Of a DNA stretch of 64,000 nucleotides, positions 19,950 through 32,300 are shown in pieces. Below the pieces are notes generated by a model that saw only the letters and a program-made list of their open reading frames with translations, was not told where the DNA came from and searched no databases. The translations under genes and the position numbers were made by a program. Numbering within the stretch: position 1 is the stretch's first letter; every line of letters starts with the position of its first letter. Origin of the DNA: Breviolum minutum Mf 1.05b.01 (taxonomy: Eukaryota > Sar > Dinophyceae > Suessiales > Symbiodiniaceae); NCBI GenBank assembly GCA_000507305.1, contig DF239728.1:1-64000 (forward strand), read 5' to 3'.

Positions 19950-22766
19950 TGGCAAGCAGTTTTCTGTAGTGTTGGGTTAAATTTGAGGCGAGCTTTTTGA
20001 ATTCTTTCACCTCTTTTTGATTCAAAAACCTAACTTGTTTACAGCCCTTCGAAAGTGCATGTCTATCAAATTCCATTTGCTTCAAGCTCCATGCTTGAAG
20101 TTTCTACATTGTGCTGCTTAATTAGCTACTTTTATATTTTGTTTTATCACTGAACCAAAAGGACTTGAAAAAAAGTAGATAAAATTCCGGGCCAGAACTG
20201 GCCTTTCTTTGTGTGCCGATATTTGTGTATTGAGTATTGATGTTCGCTTTTGATGAGCTCTGGCCACTAAGCCCCCATGCCTGGGCACGGGGCCAGCCAG
20301 CTGCATGTGCGTGAGCAAGAGTGTCTGTGGCGAGGGAGCACCTGCAGCTGGCAGTGCCCTGGCTTAGAGGGGAATGAGTTTGGGTGTTCTAATCTGAAAA
20401 CTGCGGATACAGTTTGCCACCACGCCACAGGGATCGTCCTGAGTTCTGAGCTGCTTTAGTTTGACATACTTGGGAGATCCAGCCCCTTGGGAAAATGTCA
20501 AGGAATAAGACGGGCGTGCCTTCAATTTTGGCTGCGGTTGAAACTTTGTCATGTGGTTGGCGATTGGCACCCACTTATCAATTGTGAAGATCCTGTCAAG
20601 AAGCCTTACTTGAGCTACGAGCAAAACCTCTACTACATACCATTATACTAGTTGGGCAATAGGGATTCCCATGAGGGGCTGGCCATAAAGGTCTCTATTA
20701 AAAAAGGTTAGTATGATCCCATAGATAAGTTCGCTTACTTGTCGCAACACTGTGAAATTCTGGAGCCTAGTCTTCTCTATCATTTGGTCATACATGGATT
20801 GAGGCTGGCAAGCTCTCTCAACAGCATGCTGCGGCTGCCAATGACTTCCCGAATTTTGGTGATTGCTCTTGCCCGGGCCAAGGAGCGTGTGGTGGAAAAA
20901 AGAAAAAAATCCACGTGCTCGGCTTGAGGATTGCTGCACTCTTTTGTGGAGCAGTCTGATTTGGGGTTCCTGAATCCTTTCATCCACTGAAGAGAAGTTC
21001 TGTATAACTGACAACCACTCTCAAAATACACCCGCGAATCTTATCTTACAGCAACTGGAATGTAAGCTTCTACCGCCGCCGTCATCTTGCTGTAAGGATT
21101 GGAGCTTCCACCCACTTTAGACCCCACACAAAAACCAGTGGCAGACAACGACTCTTTTTTCATTTCAGATGGGTTGTCCAAAGCTACCTAGGCTTACCCT
21201 GCAGTTCTGAGTCCTCAGCTCAGCCTTTGGAAACAAGATCCTATGCAATTCACAAAATCAACTTGTTGGATTTCCTACCAAGGCCGGGCATTTAGCCGCT
21301 TCCTCAAAGGTTGGAATCCACCCTGAAGGTCGTGGAATCATTTCAGCGTTTCTGAGTCAGAAACCACCGGAACTCTGCAAGAAACATGCGAAAGATCATG
21401 GCCTGATGGTTTTGATTCTGGACAACCTTAAGGTTTAGAGTGTCGTGGTAGTCTTCCAGCTCATGACGATCCTCTTGAGCAGCTGCTGGGCTGTCCCAAA
21501 GCACCTGAAGGTGAGGCTTTCATGATGCTAAGCAAAACTCTTGGATTCCAAATGAAACGTCTTCAGAGAATCCACTACATCATCAAAGTGATGCGTCTGT
21601 ATATTGAGAATAAATAGATTGTTAAAAAGATACTAACAAAGTGGCAAGTTTCCTAGGCATCATTCCCTTGAAAGGTATATGTTAGATAGCAACATAGCAG
21701 CCATCGTTATCGTTGTGTTTTCGGGCTGGTGGAGGTGCCTGGTACGCATCTTGCGTGCTACAACGCCCTTTGGCTAAATGACTTTTATGGCTTGCAAGCT
21801 GGTGTTTTTGGTGGAAGATTTTTGGTGCAAGATTGCTTGGAGGGGAATGGTGGCAGGTCACAAACAAGCATTAGCTGATTTCCTATCCCAAGCTTTACCT
21901 GCAGGAGCCTGGGTGCCCAGGTCGAAGGTGATTTAATATCTTGGCAAGCTCTCAGAGTTTCCAAGGTTTTTCATACCATATTTCTGGAAAGGCCGTTTCT
22001 CCTGAGACAACCACAGAAATTGAGCTGAAGATAATATGGTTGAAGAACCTTCCGGAAGGGGATAGTCGTACACTAAGGCCCCTGCTTTCTTGCTGAGGCG
22101 GGTGAAAGTGCTGCAGATTTGTTGCAGAGGGTCATCTTTTTGAATAGGATGTTGAGGTTGACCATATCTTCATTAGAGGTTTCTGAAGAAAAAATGCAGG
22201 AGAAAAAGCAGTGCTTTGGCGCAACCGTTTGTAATGATGCTTGCTCTTGTGCACTTTTGTTACCTTCATATGGGAAAAGGAGACGAAGACAGGCAAACAA
22301 CCAAGCATGGAAGAAAGGAATGGGGAAGAAGAGAAGACGGCAAGCCAGAAGTAGCAGCAACAGCGACAGCATGTTTCTCCGTAGCCACAAGTCAACCGAA
22401 TAGACACTACCATCCCTTTTTCTCTGCCTTTGAGACAACTGTAGAAGGTTTATTTTGGAGACTCTCTGATGGACAGGCCCAGCGTAAAGAAGAGCGCTGC
22501 TGGTCCCTTAGTGTACTTCATTGATGAAGTTGGTGTGGGAGAAGCGGAGGTGAATAGATGGAATCTTCCGTGACTTTGGAGCTTGGGCGGTGTGTAGACA
22601 ACAAGGTCAAAGTACGGCCGCCAAAACACTCCAATGCTGCTTGGGTCTTTTTTGGCAGGAGAAGCTTCAAGGAATTTGCAGAGCCAAAGTCTTCAATGCA
22701 TTAATCATTATTATGATTGGTTTATTGGAAGTCTCTATTTTTCTGATGTTTTTTTTTCACAGGTTG
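19950..22766. other. Spacer without recognised gene
   Basis: About 2.8 kb with only short, scattered frames on both strands (for example minus-strand frames at 20643-21031) that match nothing I know. No repeat or RNA gene seen. Confidence 0.35.
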
Positions 22767-22930
22767 CCACAGTTCAGATTCAGAACCTCTGAAGCTGTTC
22801 CTGCCGCGAGGAATCTGGGCAGACGTGCTTTGCGCGGGCGACCTGAGCACACAGCCGGGATGCTCGGAGGAAGAAGTGCCACCACGTGGGGAAGATCATT
22901 TCCGCAGCCCTGCATCTTTGCAGCAATTTC
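22767..22930 (+). CDS. Candidate single exon, unknown protein
   Basis: After a T-rich tract and CACAG|G, one frame stays open through FLPRGIWADVLCAGDLSTQ and EEEVPPRGEDHFRSPASLQQ, with third positions rich in G/C. It could be an upstream exon of the JmjC gene that follows about 600 bases later, but no phase link is shown. The reading is tentative. Confidence 0.22.
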
Positions 22931-23561
22931 TTCATTTCTGCTACATCTAAGGGCATCAGTTGGTTGAGTGTGATTGGTATCTTAGGATATCTTGGATGAT
23001 GTTGTTTCTATGGTTTAAGATAATGTAGTGGTTTTTCGAATTTACAATTGACATTGCTCATGAAACCCAGAAGCTTTCAGAAGAGTGTCTCGCACACCGA
23101 CTATACAAGGCCGTATGTAGTATAGCCGTATAGCCTATCGATGTAAGATCTGGATGTAGATACTATTTTCTCCACTTATCGAATCCTTGCTGATGGCCAC
23201 ATCTTGCGTCACTCAGGATGCAATTCAGCACAGTGGGACCTGGCATGTGCAGCTCAAGGGTGAGAAGGCCAGGGAGTCTCACAGTTTCCCCAACTCGCTG
23301 GCCATTTGAGACAGCTTTTTGCGAGGGATTAGAGAACAGATAGCATGAGGCCAAGCGCAACAGGATTACTTCTCTGCCATAATCTTGCTTCTATTTGCTC
23401 AAGCCCTTTAGTGCAAGAATGACCCTTGTGTGTAGTTGCAACATCGAAATACTGACCCACATTCCCCACAACCGGAGAGGCTTGGCATGATCCTTCATCA
23501 AAGGGGGCATTCTCTGCAATGCCTGCCATGGATGATTTTGGCTGCCACATCTGTACCTCAG

Positions 23562-25024
23562 GAGCCGGATACAGTTCAGTATTGGTACGAAGGTGCATTT
23601 GCTGCAAAGGATTCGGCCCCTGAGTGGCGGAACAGAATGGAAAACCAGAGGCAAGACATCTTTCCCCTTCCTGTATTCAACTTCACCGAAAAAAACTTGA
23701 GTGCTGGCATGTTTGACCATCTCATCCGACAAGGGCGACCCTTTGTTGTGCGTGGACTGGGCCAAACACATCCCATGGCTAGCTGGGACTGCGAGTTTTG
23801 GCGTAGCCATCCATTGCTGGGAAAGCTGCAAGGTCGTCGTGAATATGCTGAGAACACAAGGCAACCACAATGGAAGCTTTTGAAGGAAATTCTACGGACT
23901 GACCTGCAAGAAGCTGAAAAAAAAAGATAGCTCTCCATACTATGTGGGCCTCAAAGATGCCCTTCAGGATCCTCATGAATTGGAAGAAGACTCTCACTAT
24001 AGTCCAACTTGGTCCAAAGAGGTTCTGAAGTTTGTCAATGAGAACAGTGCGATTCCCAAATTTATGCAAGCTGGAAATATCGAGATGATCCACAGGACCC
24101 CAGAGTTTTGGTTCGTGGAGGCTGGGGGTGGTGGTGCAAAAGCTCATGTGGATGCGCATGCGGAATCTACCTGGAGTTTGCAGCTCTGTGGCCAGAAACG
24201 CTGGCGCATCTCGCCCATCGCAGCTAGGAAGGCCCCACATGTCATGAAACTCTATCAAGATGGGCAGATCTATGGGAGAGCAGAACACCTCACCTGGAAC
24301 CTCTTCGAGGATGTATTTCTCTCTGCAGGCGTGGGTTCAAAGTTGCGTAGGTTGGGATTGGAAAAAGGATCGACAAGATAGACAATGAACCAGCCAGAAG
24401 CCACCTTAATGTCTTATGTTTGATGGAGTTTCCAATGTTCCTTTTTTTGGGACAAGAATGACATCTCCAGGCCTCCAAAATTTCCACCTTTCAACACATA
24501 TCCAGGTTGCCCTGCCTAACGCCACAGGAGATGCCATTTTCTTCGGCCCCGGCTTCATTCATCAAACTTCCGCCAGGTTTGGACCTGCTGCGTCAGTGAC
24601 GTGGCAGTTTGATCGGCCATGGCCCAGCACGTTTTTGCGGGAGTTCATGGTGCGTATCCGCTTCACCCCGGATGTCATGGCGTCCTGGGAACAGATTCAT
24701 GACCTGGTGCGCAGGGCAGAAGCGCGCACAGTTGCGCAGATCCGATCTCCAGATCTTTTGGACTTTCTAGATGTGAATGGCGATGAAAACGTGACAGAAG
24801 AGGAACGAGAAGAGGTGTTGAAGAGGTGGAGCTTGGTGCTGCAAGAAGTGAAATCTTCTGTACCTCAGAAGCTTCAAAGACTAAATTTGGGCTTGGCCGA
24901 AGTGGTACATGATGAAGCAGATCTGAAGCGAATGCCAAAGAAGATTCGATCTGCCATTCGACAATGGGAGCTGGAAGCCTTCCGTTTGGATGCCCAATCT
25001 GTCTCTATTCATGCCGATTTGTGA
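23562..25024 (+). CDS. JmjC/cupin-8 Fe(II)/2-oxoglutarate oxygenase-like protein with EF-hand; frameshift in A9
   Basis: Two exons are seen: 23562-24330 (AG|GAG start, GGC|GT end) and 24506-25024 (stop TGA). The N-terminal part has VFNFTEKNLSAGMF and GRPFVVRGLG, the typical entry of JMJD5/FIH-like cupin-8 proteins. The iron site is read from AHVDAHAEST (H-x-D) and, after the intron, GPGFIHQTSA (distal His). LQLCGQKRWRISP is the usual strand with the basic 2-oxoglutarate contact. Near residue 120 of the last exon, DVNGDENVTEEE is a complete canonical EF-hand loop, suggesting Ca2+ control. At 23917-23925 a run of nine A shifts the frame into TAG at 23928. With eight A the chain would run on without a break, so this is either a sequence error or a recent mutation. 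Substrate unknown; hydroxylation of protein or RNA is possible. More 5' exons are likely. Confidence 0.78.
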
Positions 25025-28000
25025 CATAGAATTGGGAAATGCGAGTGACCTACCAGTTCTGACAAGATCTTTGGGTGTTGGAGATGCCGATGGCACATAC
25101 TAAAATTCTTTCTTTGCAGTTTGAGAAGAGAATTGCGGAGCTGCGGCATTTTGCACAGAACACCAAACTTAGAGCAAGCTTCCTCTCGACATGGCCCATA
25201 CAGAACGGACACACAGCAACAAGCAAGTGCCAAAAATGGTATAGACGGCAAAGCGAAGGGTGGCCTTCAAGGAGAAAGGGTTAAGGATCTGAAGTTTCGA
25301 GCAAGATGGACAAAGATTGCCGTCGCTTGGAGAATCCAAAAGACCGAATCCATGGATGGTCATTTGTGGGGTGCGTTTGATATCCTACTTGGTGCCTAGA
25401 TGTGCTCAAAGTCGCACAAGCCTTCCATGGAGAACTGATCATTGTACCTTTAGTGGATCAAAGATTTTTCAGTGCCATTGCTCGGGGGCACAAATCTTTT
25501 GTCTAGGACCGGTCAACAGACTTTCGGTGCAAACCCCCCAAAATAGTGAAACATCACCATACTCCACACATCCTCAGCCGTCAGGTGTGGACAGTACGTC
25601 CCACCATGGACTTACAGCGCCAGGTCAAATGGGGGGTTTGGTTGACTAGAGGGAGGCACTGTCACAGTCACCAGTACAATATGCATCAATATGCATATAT
25701 TCCAGGAGGATTTGTATCTTTGAAAATAAGGATATGATTTCTGAACCTTCGCCATTTGTTTTGGATTGAAACACTTTTATCTCCCACGGGTCTATATTGA
25801 GCAGGTTGACATGGCCTTTTGAATGAGCTTTGTCTATAGTTTGAAGGAAATGCTGTTTTCGTGTCTGACCGACTGTGACAGGCACCATCGTTGAAGGGTC
25901 TCAAGTCTGTAAAGATCCTTTGCAAAGAAGGTGACGTGTTGTGCAGCTGAGCAGCAAGCATGAACGGCGTAGTAGAGGGATGAATGTCCCTAGATTGGTA
26001 TTTGTTGTGCGTGGCTTGGATTTTCCAAGATGCTGAAAGATTGCAGATCAGTTGGCATCACATGACCCAGGTATCAATACCCGACTTTGGTGGCATAAGA
26101 CTCATATTCCTTCTGGCTGCAACTTGTCCATCAGTGCCATGCACTTAGGGGTCTGAAGTGGCACATAGTAGCTTGAGGCGGAAGCTGGATTTTTCACGAT
26201 TTTTACAGACTTTCAGCAATACTTTTGGAAGAAGCTGGTTGCTGCAACAGATCTTTGGGACAAGAGAGTTCACCTGGAGTTGTGATATTCAACTTGCACT
26301 TGATGCTTAGGTGGCTCGCGACATGTGCCCCAACCTGACATGCTTCCAATGCACGTCATAGTGGTTGTTGGCAACATGCTCCTCGAAAAATGAGTGGTGT
26401 GATCTCTTGCAGTCAGGATTCAAAGAAAAATCATATTTGGAGGTTGAAGACAACAATATCATCATCCCCCAAAGCAGGTGCTCGCATTCACCCTTTCAAT
26501 AGGTATTTGGATGGCACTCGTCCCGGTGCCTGTGACATGACCAATATTGAAGGCTTGGAGAGGGACGATGGAAGTTCCCTTTTGAGTCCTGGCGTTTAGC
26601 CACGAAGGTCACTATGCTGTAAGGCCTATTCGTAAGGGTGTCCGATCCTCAGCTTCCTCCTTAATGGGTGACCATCATCAGCCTTGGGACTTGGAAGGAT
26701 AGAAAAAACAAAGGTCCGTCGACTTGGGTTTAGAAACAACCTCAGTTGTGAAACATCAAGCAATGATGAAATTACGCTCTCAAAACAGACCGAGAAGAGA
26801 CTCTGAGACCAGAGAACATGCACAGGGGACAATCTAGTATTGAGGAAATTTGAATTGGTAAGTTCAGCCGCAAGGTGTAGATCCCAAAAAAAACACAAAA
26901 GGAGCTATGTAAATAAACAGAAATTCTTTGACATGCTTGCTGCAATGGGAAAACTGAAAATCTGCAAAACAGCATCTTGCAGCGACTCACAGTTGCAAGC
27001 ACAGCTTGTACCGAGGCCATCGTCTTCACGGAAGACACTGCGCCACAACTACAGTTGCCAAGGATTTCTGGTGCTTCCCAACAAACCTGGTGGGCAGTGC
27101 AGGGGATCTCCAAACCTCGGCAGGAGCTCCGATTCCAATTGCGGAGTACGTGAAGGCGCTGTTGCAAGGGTGTTGCAAGGTTGTGGAACTGTGGGGTTCC
27201 CCTCCCAAACACAACACAAAATGGCCAGGAGGGGTTCATGATGTTGCTGCCATGCTTGAGTAAAACTCCGTAAAATGGCCGTAAAACCTGAAATTGAAAC
27301 AAATTGAATGAAGAGAAAAAACAACGAGCGGTGAATGAATCCTATGAAACAACACACGTTGGTTTTTAGGAATTCCCAGTTGGCTTTATGCAGCCAGGAC
27401 CAGATGGCCAATTGGTGGTGGCAGTCTCTCTGGCAGCTTTCCCTTGACTACCATACCAAGCTGGGTAACAAAAACGTGGGAGCCATTGTTCCTCCCTTCT
27501 TTGTCCTGTAGCTTCTTTTCGGCCGAAGTTTTTAGGTCCCATGACTTTGACGCCCCGAAAGTCCTGGTTTCTTCGCCCTCGGTTTTGAATCGCCAGGCCA
27601 AACGCTCCATCCGAAAGGGCGAATGGTTTTCCATCAGCGAAAGCGAAGAGGATTTTGTGCGTTTGATGTGGTTTTTTCCGAGCACTTTTGGCAATTCTCA
27701 CCGTATTTTATTGTTTTCTTTTTGTTTGTATCCCAACACAATTGTCCCCCCCGATGGCTGTAGTAGATGCCCCTTTCGGGATCAGTTGAAACTGTTTCCT
27801 CTTGGCCACACAACAATAAGCACCACACCTTATCAGGACCTCAGCTTTCGCCTATCCAATCGTTTTGCGATTCTCTTTTGTTGTTCTTGTCATTTCTTTT
27901 TCATGCTCCAGTTCCAAAAGTTATGGTAGTATCTCCATGTCAAAAGTCAAGAACTCACAGACTCACAGAAACTTGTGGCTGCAATCTGAGGGCCTAATCA

Positions 28001-29356
28001 GAAGCATCGTCAAATTCACTATGCTGCCTGAATCTTTTTAACACTCAGATCCTCACCCAAAAAACCCGCCGAAAAATGCCAATCTTCGGAGCGAACGAAG
28101 CTGCAGGAAGAAGAACCAGGGCGGAAGCGCAAGCGCTGAGACCTCTGAAGAAAACAATTGCGGGTAAATGGAAGATCGACATGACTGGCTTTGTTCATTG
28201 CTGAATGGGTTTTTGCCTGAATTGTCAATCTCAACATTGCAGGTAGCACTTTCACTTTTTGTTGTGGAAATGTCATTTCTTTTGGGTAGGTAGGCTTGGG
28301 TTGTGAAGGTCCCAGCTATGTTCAGATTTGTTTTTTATCCAGTAGAAAAAAGCAGGGAGGAGTTGCTGCTTCAACTCTTCAGTGTGAATCCTTCTATGAC
28401 GCAGCCGTGAGTTGATATTCCATATAAGCTTGCAACTTGCAACAAAGGTCTTCAGGCTGACAGCTGAATTCATGCGACGTATGACTACATTTTTGCCACT
28501 ACTTCAGCTTCAATCATGGAAGGATGGCATAAGCAGAGGGGTAAACAGAAAAATCCAATGGGACCATGTATTACTAGCCACTGGCTACTCTGGTGGAGCA
28601 TTCAAAGCCTGCTTCAACGGATGCCATGTGCCAAGTCCAAGTGCGAGAAAGCCTTGGGCAATCCGCACTTGGCATGTCGTTGTGGCCTCGCATTCTGTTC
28701 AGAGGCAGGGTTGGCAAGGAGAAGTTCCAAGTTCATTTCTTGAAAGGCATCCAGCTGTTTGGCGTGGGTGGAGGTATCGCAAATTCGATTTGCTCAGTGG
28801 TCATAAGCTTCTGCGGCAGATTTTTGATGGATAGATGTGGATAGATAGAACCTTCTGTTACAACGACATAGTTTCGTCGATGTAACAGTAGGGGCTGTGT
28901 GGGTTTGGGTTTGGGAGCGCTAGAATTGCAAGTTTCGAAGAGGAACAAGGAAGTGAAAGTAGCGAGATCCCTGTTTCTTCAAGTATCAGTGAGAAGTGGT
29001 TTGATGTGTTGGATGTTGACCGAAATTGTTGTTTTCCAATCTTTTGAGGCTAGGAGTTGTGAATAATAGCTTTAACAGATGTTTGTTTCTACTGGGCGAG
29101 TCTATGCTGACCCGATTGGAGGCGTGCTTTGTTGCAGCATGGCACAGCAAGCACAGCCGACAATGTCCAAATGCAGAAGCCATCAAGAAGGACTTCAGAG
29201 TCGCGTTCCTTGTTGGCCCGGTTGTCCTTGTAACTTTCCTGAAGTTTTTACCATGAAAATCTTGTGTAATTGAAGCAGGTGTGATTTTCGAGCCAAAGTA
29301 AAGTGTTGAAAAAACTGTTAGAATACTGTTAGATTTAGACTTGCCAACATTTCAAG
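25025..29356. other. 4.3-kb spacer with a few weak exon candidates
   Basis: No defensible gene. Weak candidates are 27075-27170 (frame reading SAGAPIPIAEYVKALLQ, ending at a GC or GG border) and 28618-28700 (frame reading PCAKSKCEKALG and then LACRCGLAFCSEAG, spacing close to an AN1-type zinc finger but without the final His pair). Neither can be joined to a longer chain. Confidence 0.3.
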
Positions 29357-32300
29357 GAGATGATGGACAAAGCTGGAGGTCCACAGGCCATGATGAAAAA
29401 CGGTGCCAAGTTTCTGATGGCCGTGGCAGTGAACAAAGTCTTCACTGCCGAGCCCAACGAGACAGTTACGCCGCCGACGGAGACCGTGGTGGCCGATGTC
29501 AGTGCGGAGGTGTCCACAACGCCAGCCGCCACCGATGGCGCCCTGGCCGAATGTGCTGAGTTGCAGAGAGCACGCGAAAAAGCGGAGGAGCTGAATGCAG
29601 AGCTGCAAGAGAAAGTGGTAGCTTGATGGGAAGGGATTCCGATATATTGTTTCGAACTATACAGTATAATACGTACAGCATGCATTCGTGTTAATTCAAA
29701 ATGAAATAGCATCCCTTTTTGCGCGCTCCCCCGTAGCAAGGACGGTCAGCGGCTATATATACATTATAAATATTCATGTTTTTGTTTTTTTGATTTTGGC
29801 ACCTTTGGGGAATTGCTGAAGTGGTGGAGGGGGGAATCAGCTAGTTGTACTTTTTTTCAGGATTGGATGCTGCTTTTGAGCTTCCATAGCACACAACATC
29901 ACGTTGAACTCCAAGGTTTGAAATGAAGGACATTAAAAGAAAGGGTTTTGTATGTATCACAGTTTGAATTCTTCTCCAAGAAGGCTTCGTGAGCTCCAAA
30001 GAAATTTAGGTTTTTCAGGACACCAAAGGGTGAAAACCAGGCCTGACCACTGCCTTCCTTTGCCTTAAGGAGAAGTTGCAGCATGAAAGTTGCGACACCT
30101 CGGAACGGTTGCAACGAGCCCTGCGAGAGGTGTCACGTTTGGAAAAGCAACTCCAAGAAGTTCAAAGTGCTCCAAAAAATGCTGGGGATGCGACACACCT
30201 GCAGGCAGAGGTGGCCAAGTTGCGTGTGGAAAACACAGAAGCTCTGCGATTTTCATTGGTTTGCGATTCGCGCAGCCGTGGAGCGATTGTCATGCAGCAT
30301 ATGTTTGCATCATGTTATGAATCCTTCAGTGTTTACTCTACAGAAAGCTTAGGTCATACCCATAATACCCACAATACCTTCATTTCAAAACAAAGGGGCT
30401 GCGTCGTGATTGAAGGGGAGATTGTGCTCCTTTCCAGAGTTGGATTCCATTCTGAGCTGGAGTAGACAAGTGACTATGGCTTTGCAACGTTTTTGTCTTC
30501 CTATGTACGTACACTCATTCAGCTCACTCAACCTAGATCCCATGGAGAAAGAGTCCTTCTGTCCCAAGCTTTATGGTACCCCACCTGACCTGGGTGTTGC
30601 CTTGGAGACATTCAAACCGCCATACAAACCCAGGACATGTGGCGCGACGTTGCTGGACTCCGTGCTGAAAACAATGACCTGAAGGACGACTTAGGTGATG
30701 CTAAGAAGGCCCTACGGCAGTCAGAGGATTCCACTCGGCGAGCCTTGGAAAGGGCTGAAGCAATGGAGGAACAAGTCAACTCCAATGGTCAAGATGAGCT
30801 AAAACGTCTCAGTGATGAATTGAAAGAAAGAGAAGCTAGGTGTGATAGGTTGCATAGTTTTCAATGGTTTGTTTTGTTTTGTTTTTTGTTTTTTCCCTTT
30901 CTGTGGAGGGGTCAAATCGGATTTCTCTTCTTTTTCAACGATTTTTGTTCAAGCAACCAACCCAGGAAACTACTCAGATCCAATTGGAAGCAGATGTTGC
31001 AAAGTTTCAACATCACCATGAGCAGTCTGAGAGTCTTTGTGCTTCACTCCGCCACGCCGAAGAGCTGACACGTGCAGAGTTTCAGCAGACTTCAGAGGAG
31101 TTTTTGAATGAGAAAACAGAGAAGCAACGGCTGCAGCAGGAAGCGCAAGAGTTTTCACAGGAGCAGCTTTGAGAAAGGAAAAATTCTGTGATGGTTTCCC
31201 TTTTGCTGAAAGTCATTCACTTCTATTATCTTCGCTGCATGTCTTCTTGTGATAAGATTTTATTTAGGAGCCTTGAGGCCTTTCAACTAATCCAGAGCTT
31301 CAGGAGGCAGCAGTGGCATCCAGCCGAGCGACTCAGCTGGAATTGGACCTGGCCTCGCAGCTAAAAGAGCTTCAAGTCTCACAAGAGGATCAGCGTCAGC
31401 TTCGCGAACGTGAGGGGGAGATCACTCAGAAATTGCACACTTCCACTGAAAGGCCGAAAACAATTTTCTCCTTCCCTCAAAAATGGAGTGCAAATTTTCA
31501 GGTATTACATGCGATTTTCATGAGACTTCTCTAGTTTGATCTTCACCTTGGTGCCCCTGACAGGTGCACAGAACTCAGCTCCAAATTGCAAGGCTTGCAG
31601 GAAAAGGAGAAGCAGTTGGAGGTGGATCTGAGACAGGCGAAAATGGACCTGCAGGTGGCTGAATCTGAGAACACCAAACACCAGGAGAGTTGTGCATTTA
31701 ACAGAAACTAAGAGCTGTGCATGTTGAATGACGTCCGATTGTCTGTGGATGAGTTCTCTGAAAGAGATGCTTCCCCAAATCCGAAAACATAATATGTAAA
31801 ACAACACAAAAAAACACACACATTTGAAATTTGTCTTTTTTACATTTGTCTTTTTTCATTCTTGTTGGCTTCAGTGACAGGAGGCGCACGATCGCGTGTA
31901 CGAGGAGCTCAGAGAAGTGACAAAGGAACGCACCACGTGTCCCTTGGAAGATGCCAATGGAGCCAAGCGTTTGTCCAAGGGAACAGCATGGAACGGGTAG
32001 CGGGGAGTGGTTTGTGCGCGGGTTGAAGTCTTGTTAAACCTTGTGATGCGAATCTATGCTTCTGACGTGCGTCAGTGCTATGAAATGAAGATTTCCCTTG
32101 GTTCCTCACCAAAAACTCAAGCAGAAGTCATAGGCGTGTTGTATGTTCAAGCTCATGGTTTTCGGAAACTAGGCTGAAAGTTTCCAGGAGGGTCATCACA
32201 ACTCCAGTGATGAAACTGCGGGAGGATTTTGGTTTCATTACTTAGGTCAGCTGGAGGTGACCAGCCTTGAAAAAAGGCTGCAGGAAAATCGTGCAGAGTT

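Noticed and set aside
19384-19955. Minus-strand frames of 153 and 184 codons
   Set aside because: They mirror the Ala/Pro-rich linker of the Cys-rich protein, which gives long open frames on the other strand.
28593-28844. AN1-type zinc finger candidate (CRCGLAFCSEAG)
   Set aside because: First Cys pair has wrong spacing and the final His residues are absent; no neighbouring exon supports it.
29335-29739. 134-codon minus-strand frame over the first coiled-coil exon
   Set aside because: Antisense shadow of an exon with clear borders and heptad pattern; no domain of its own.
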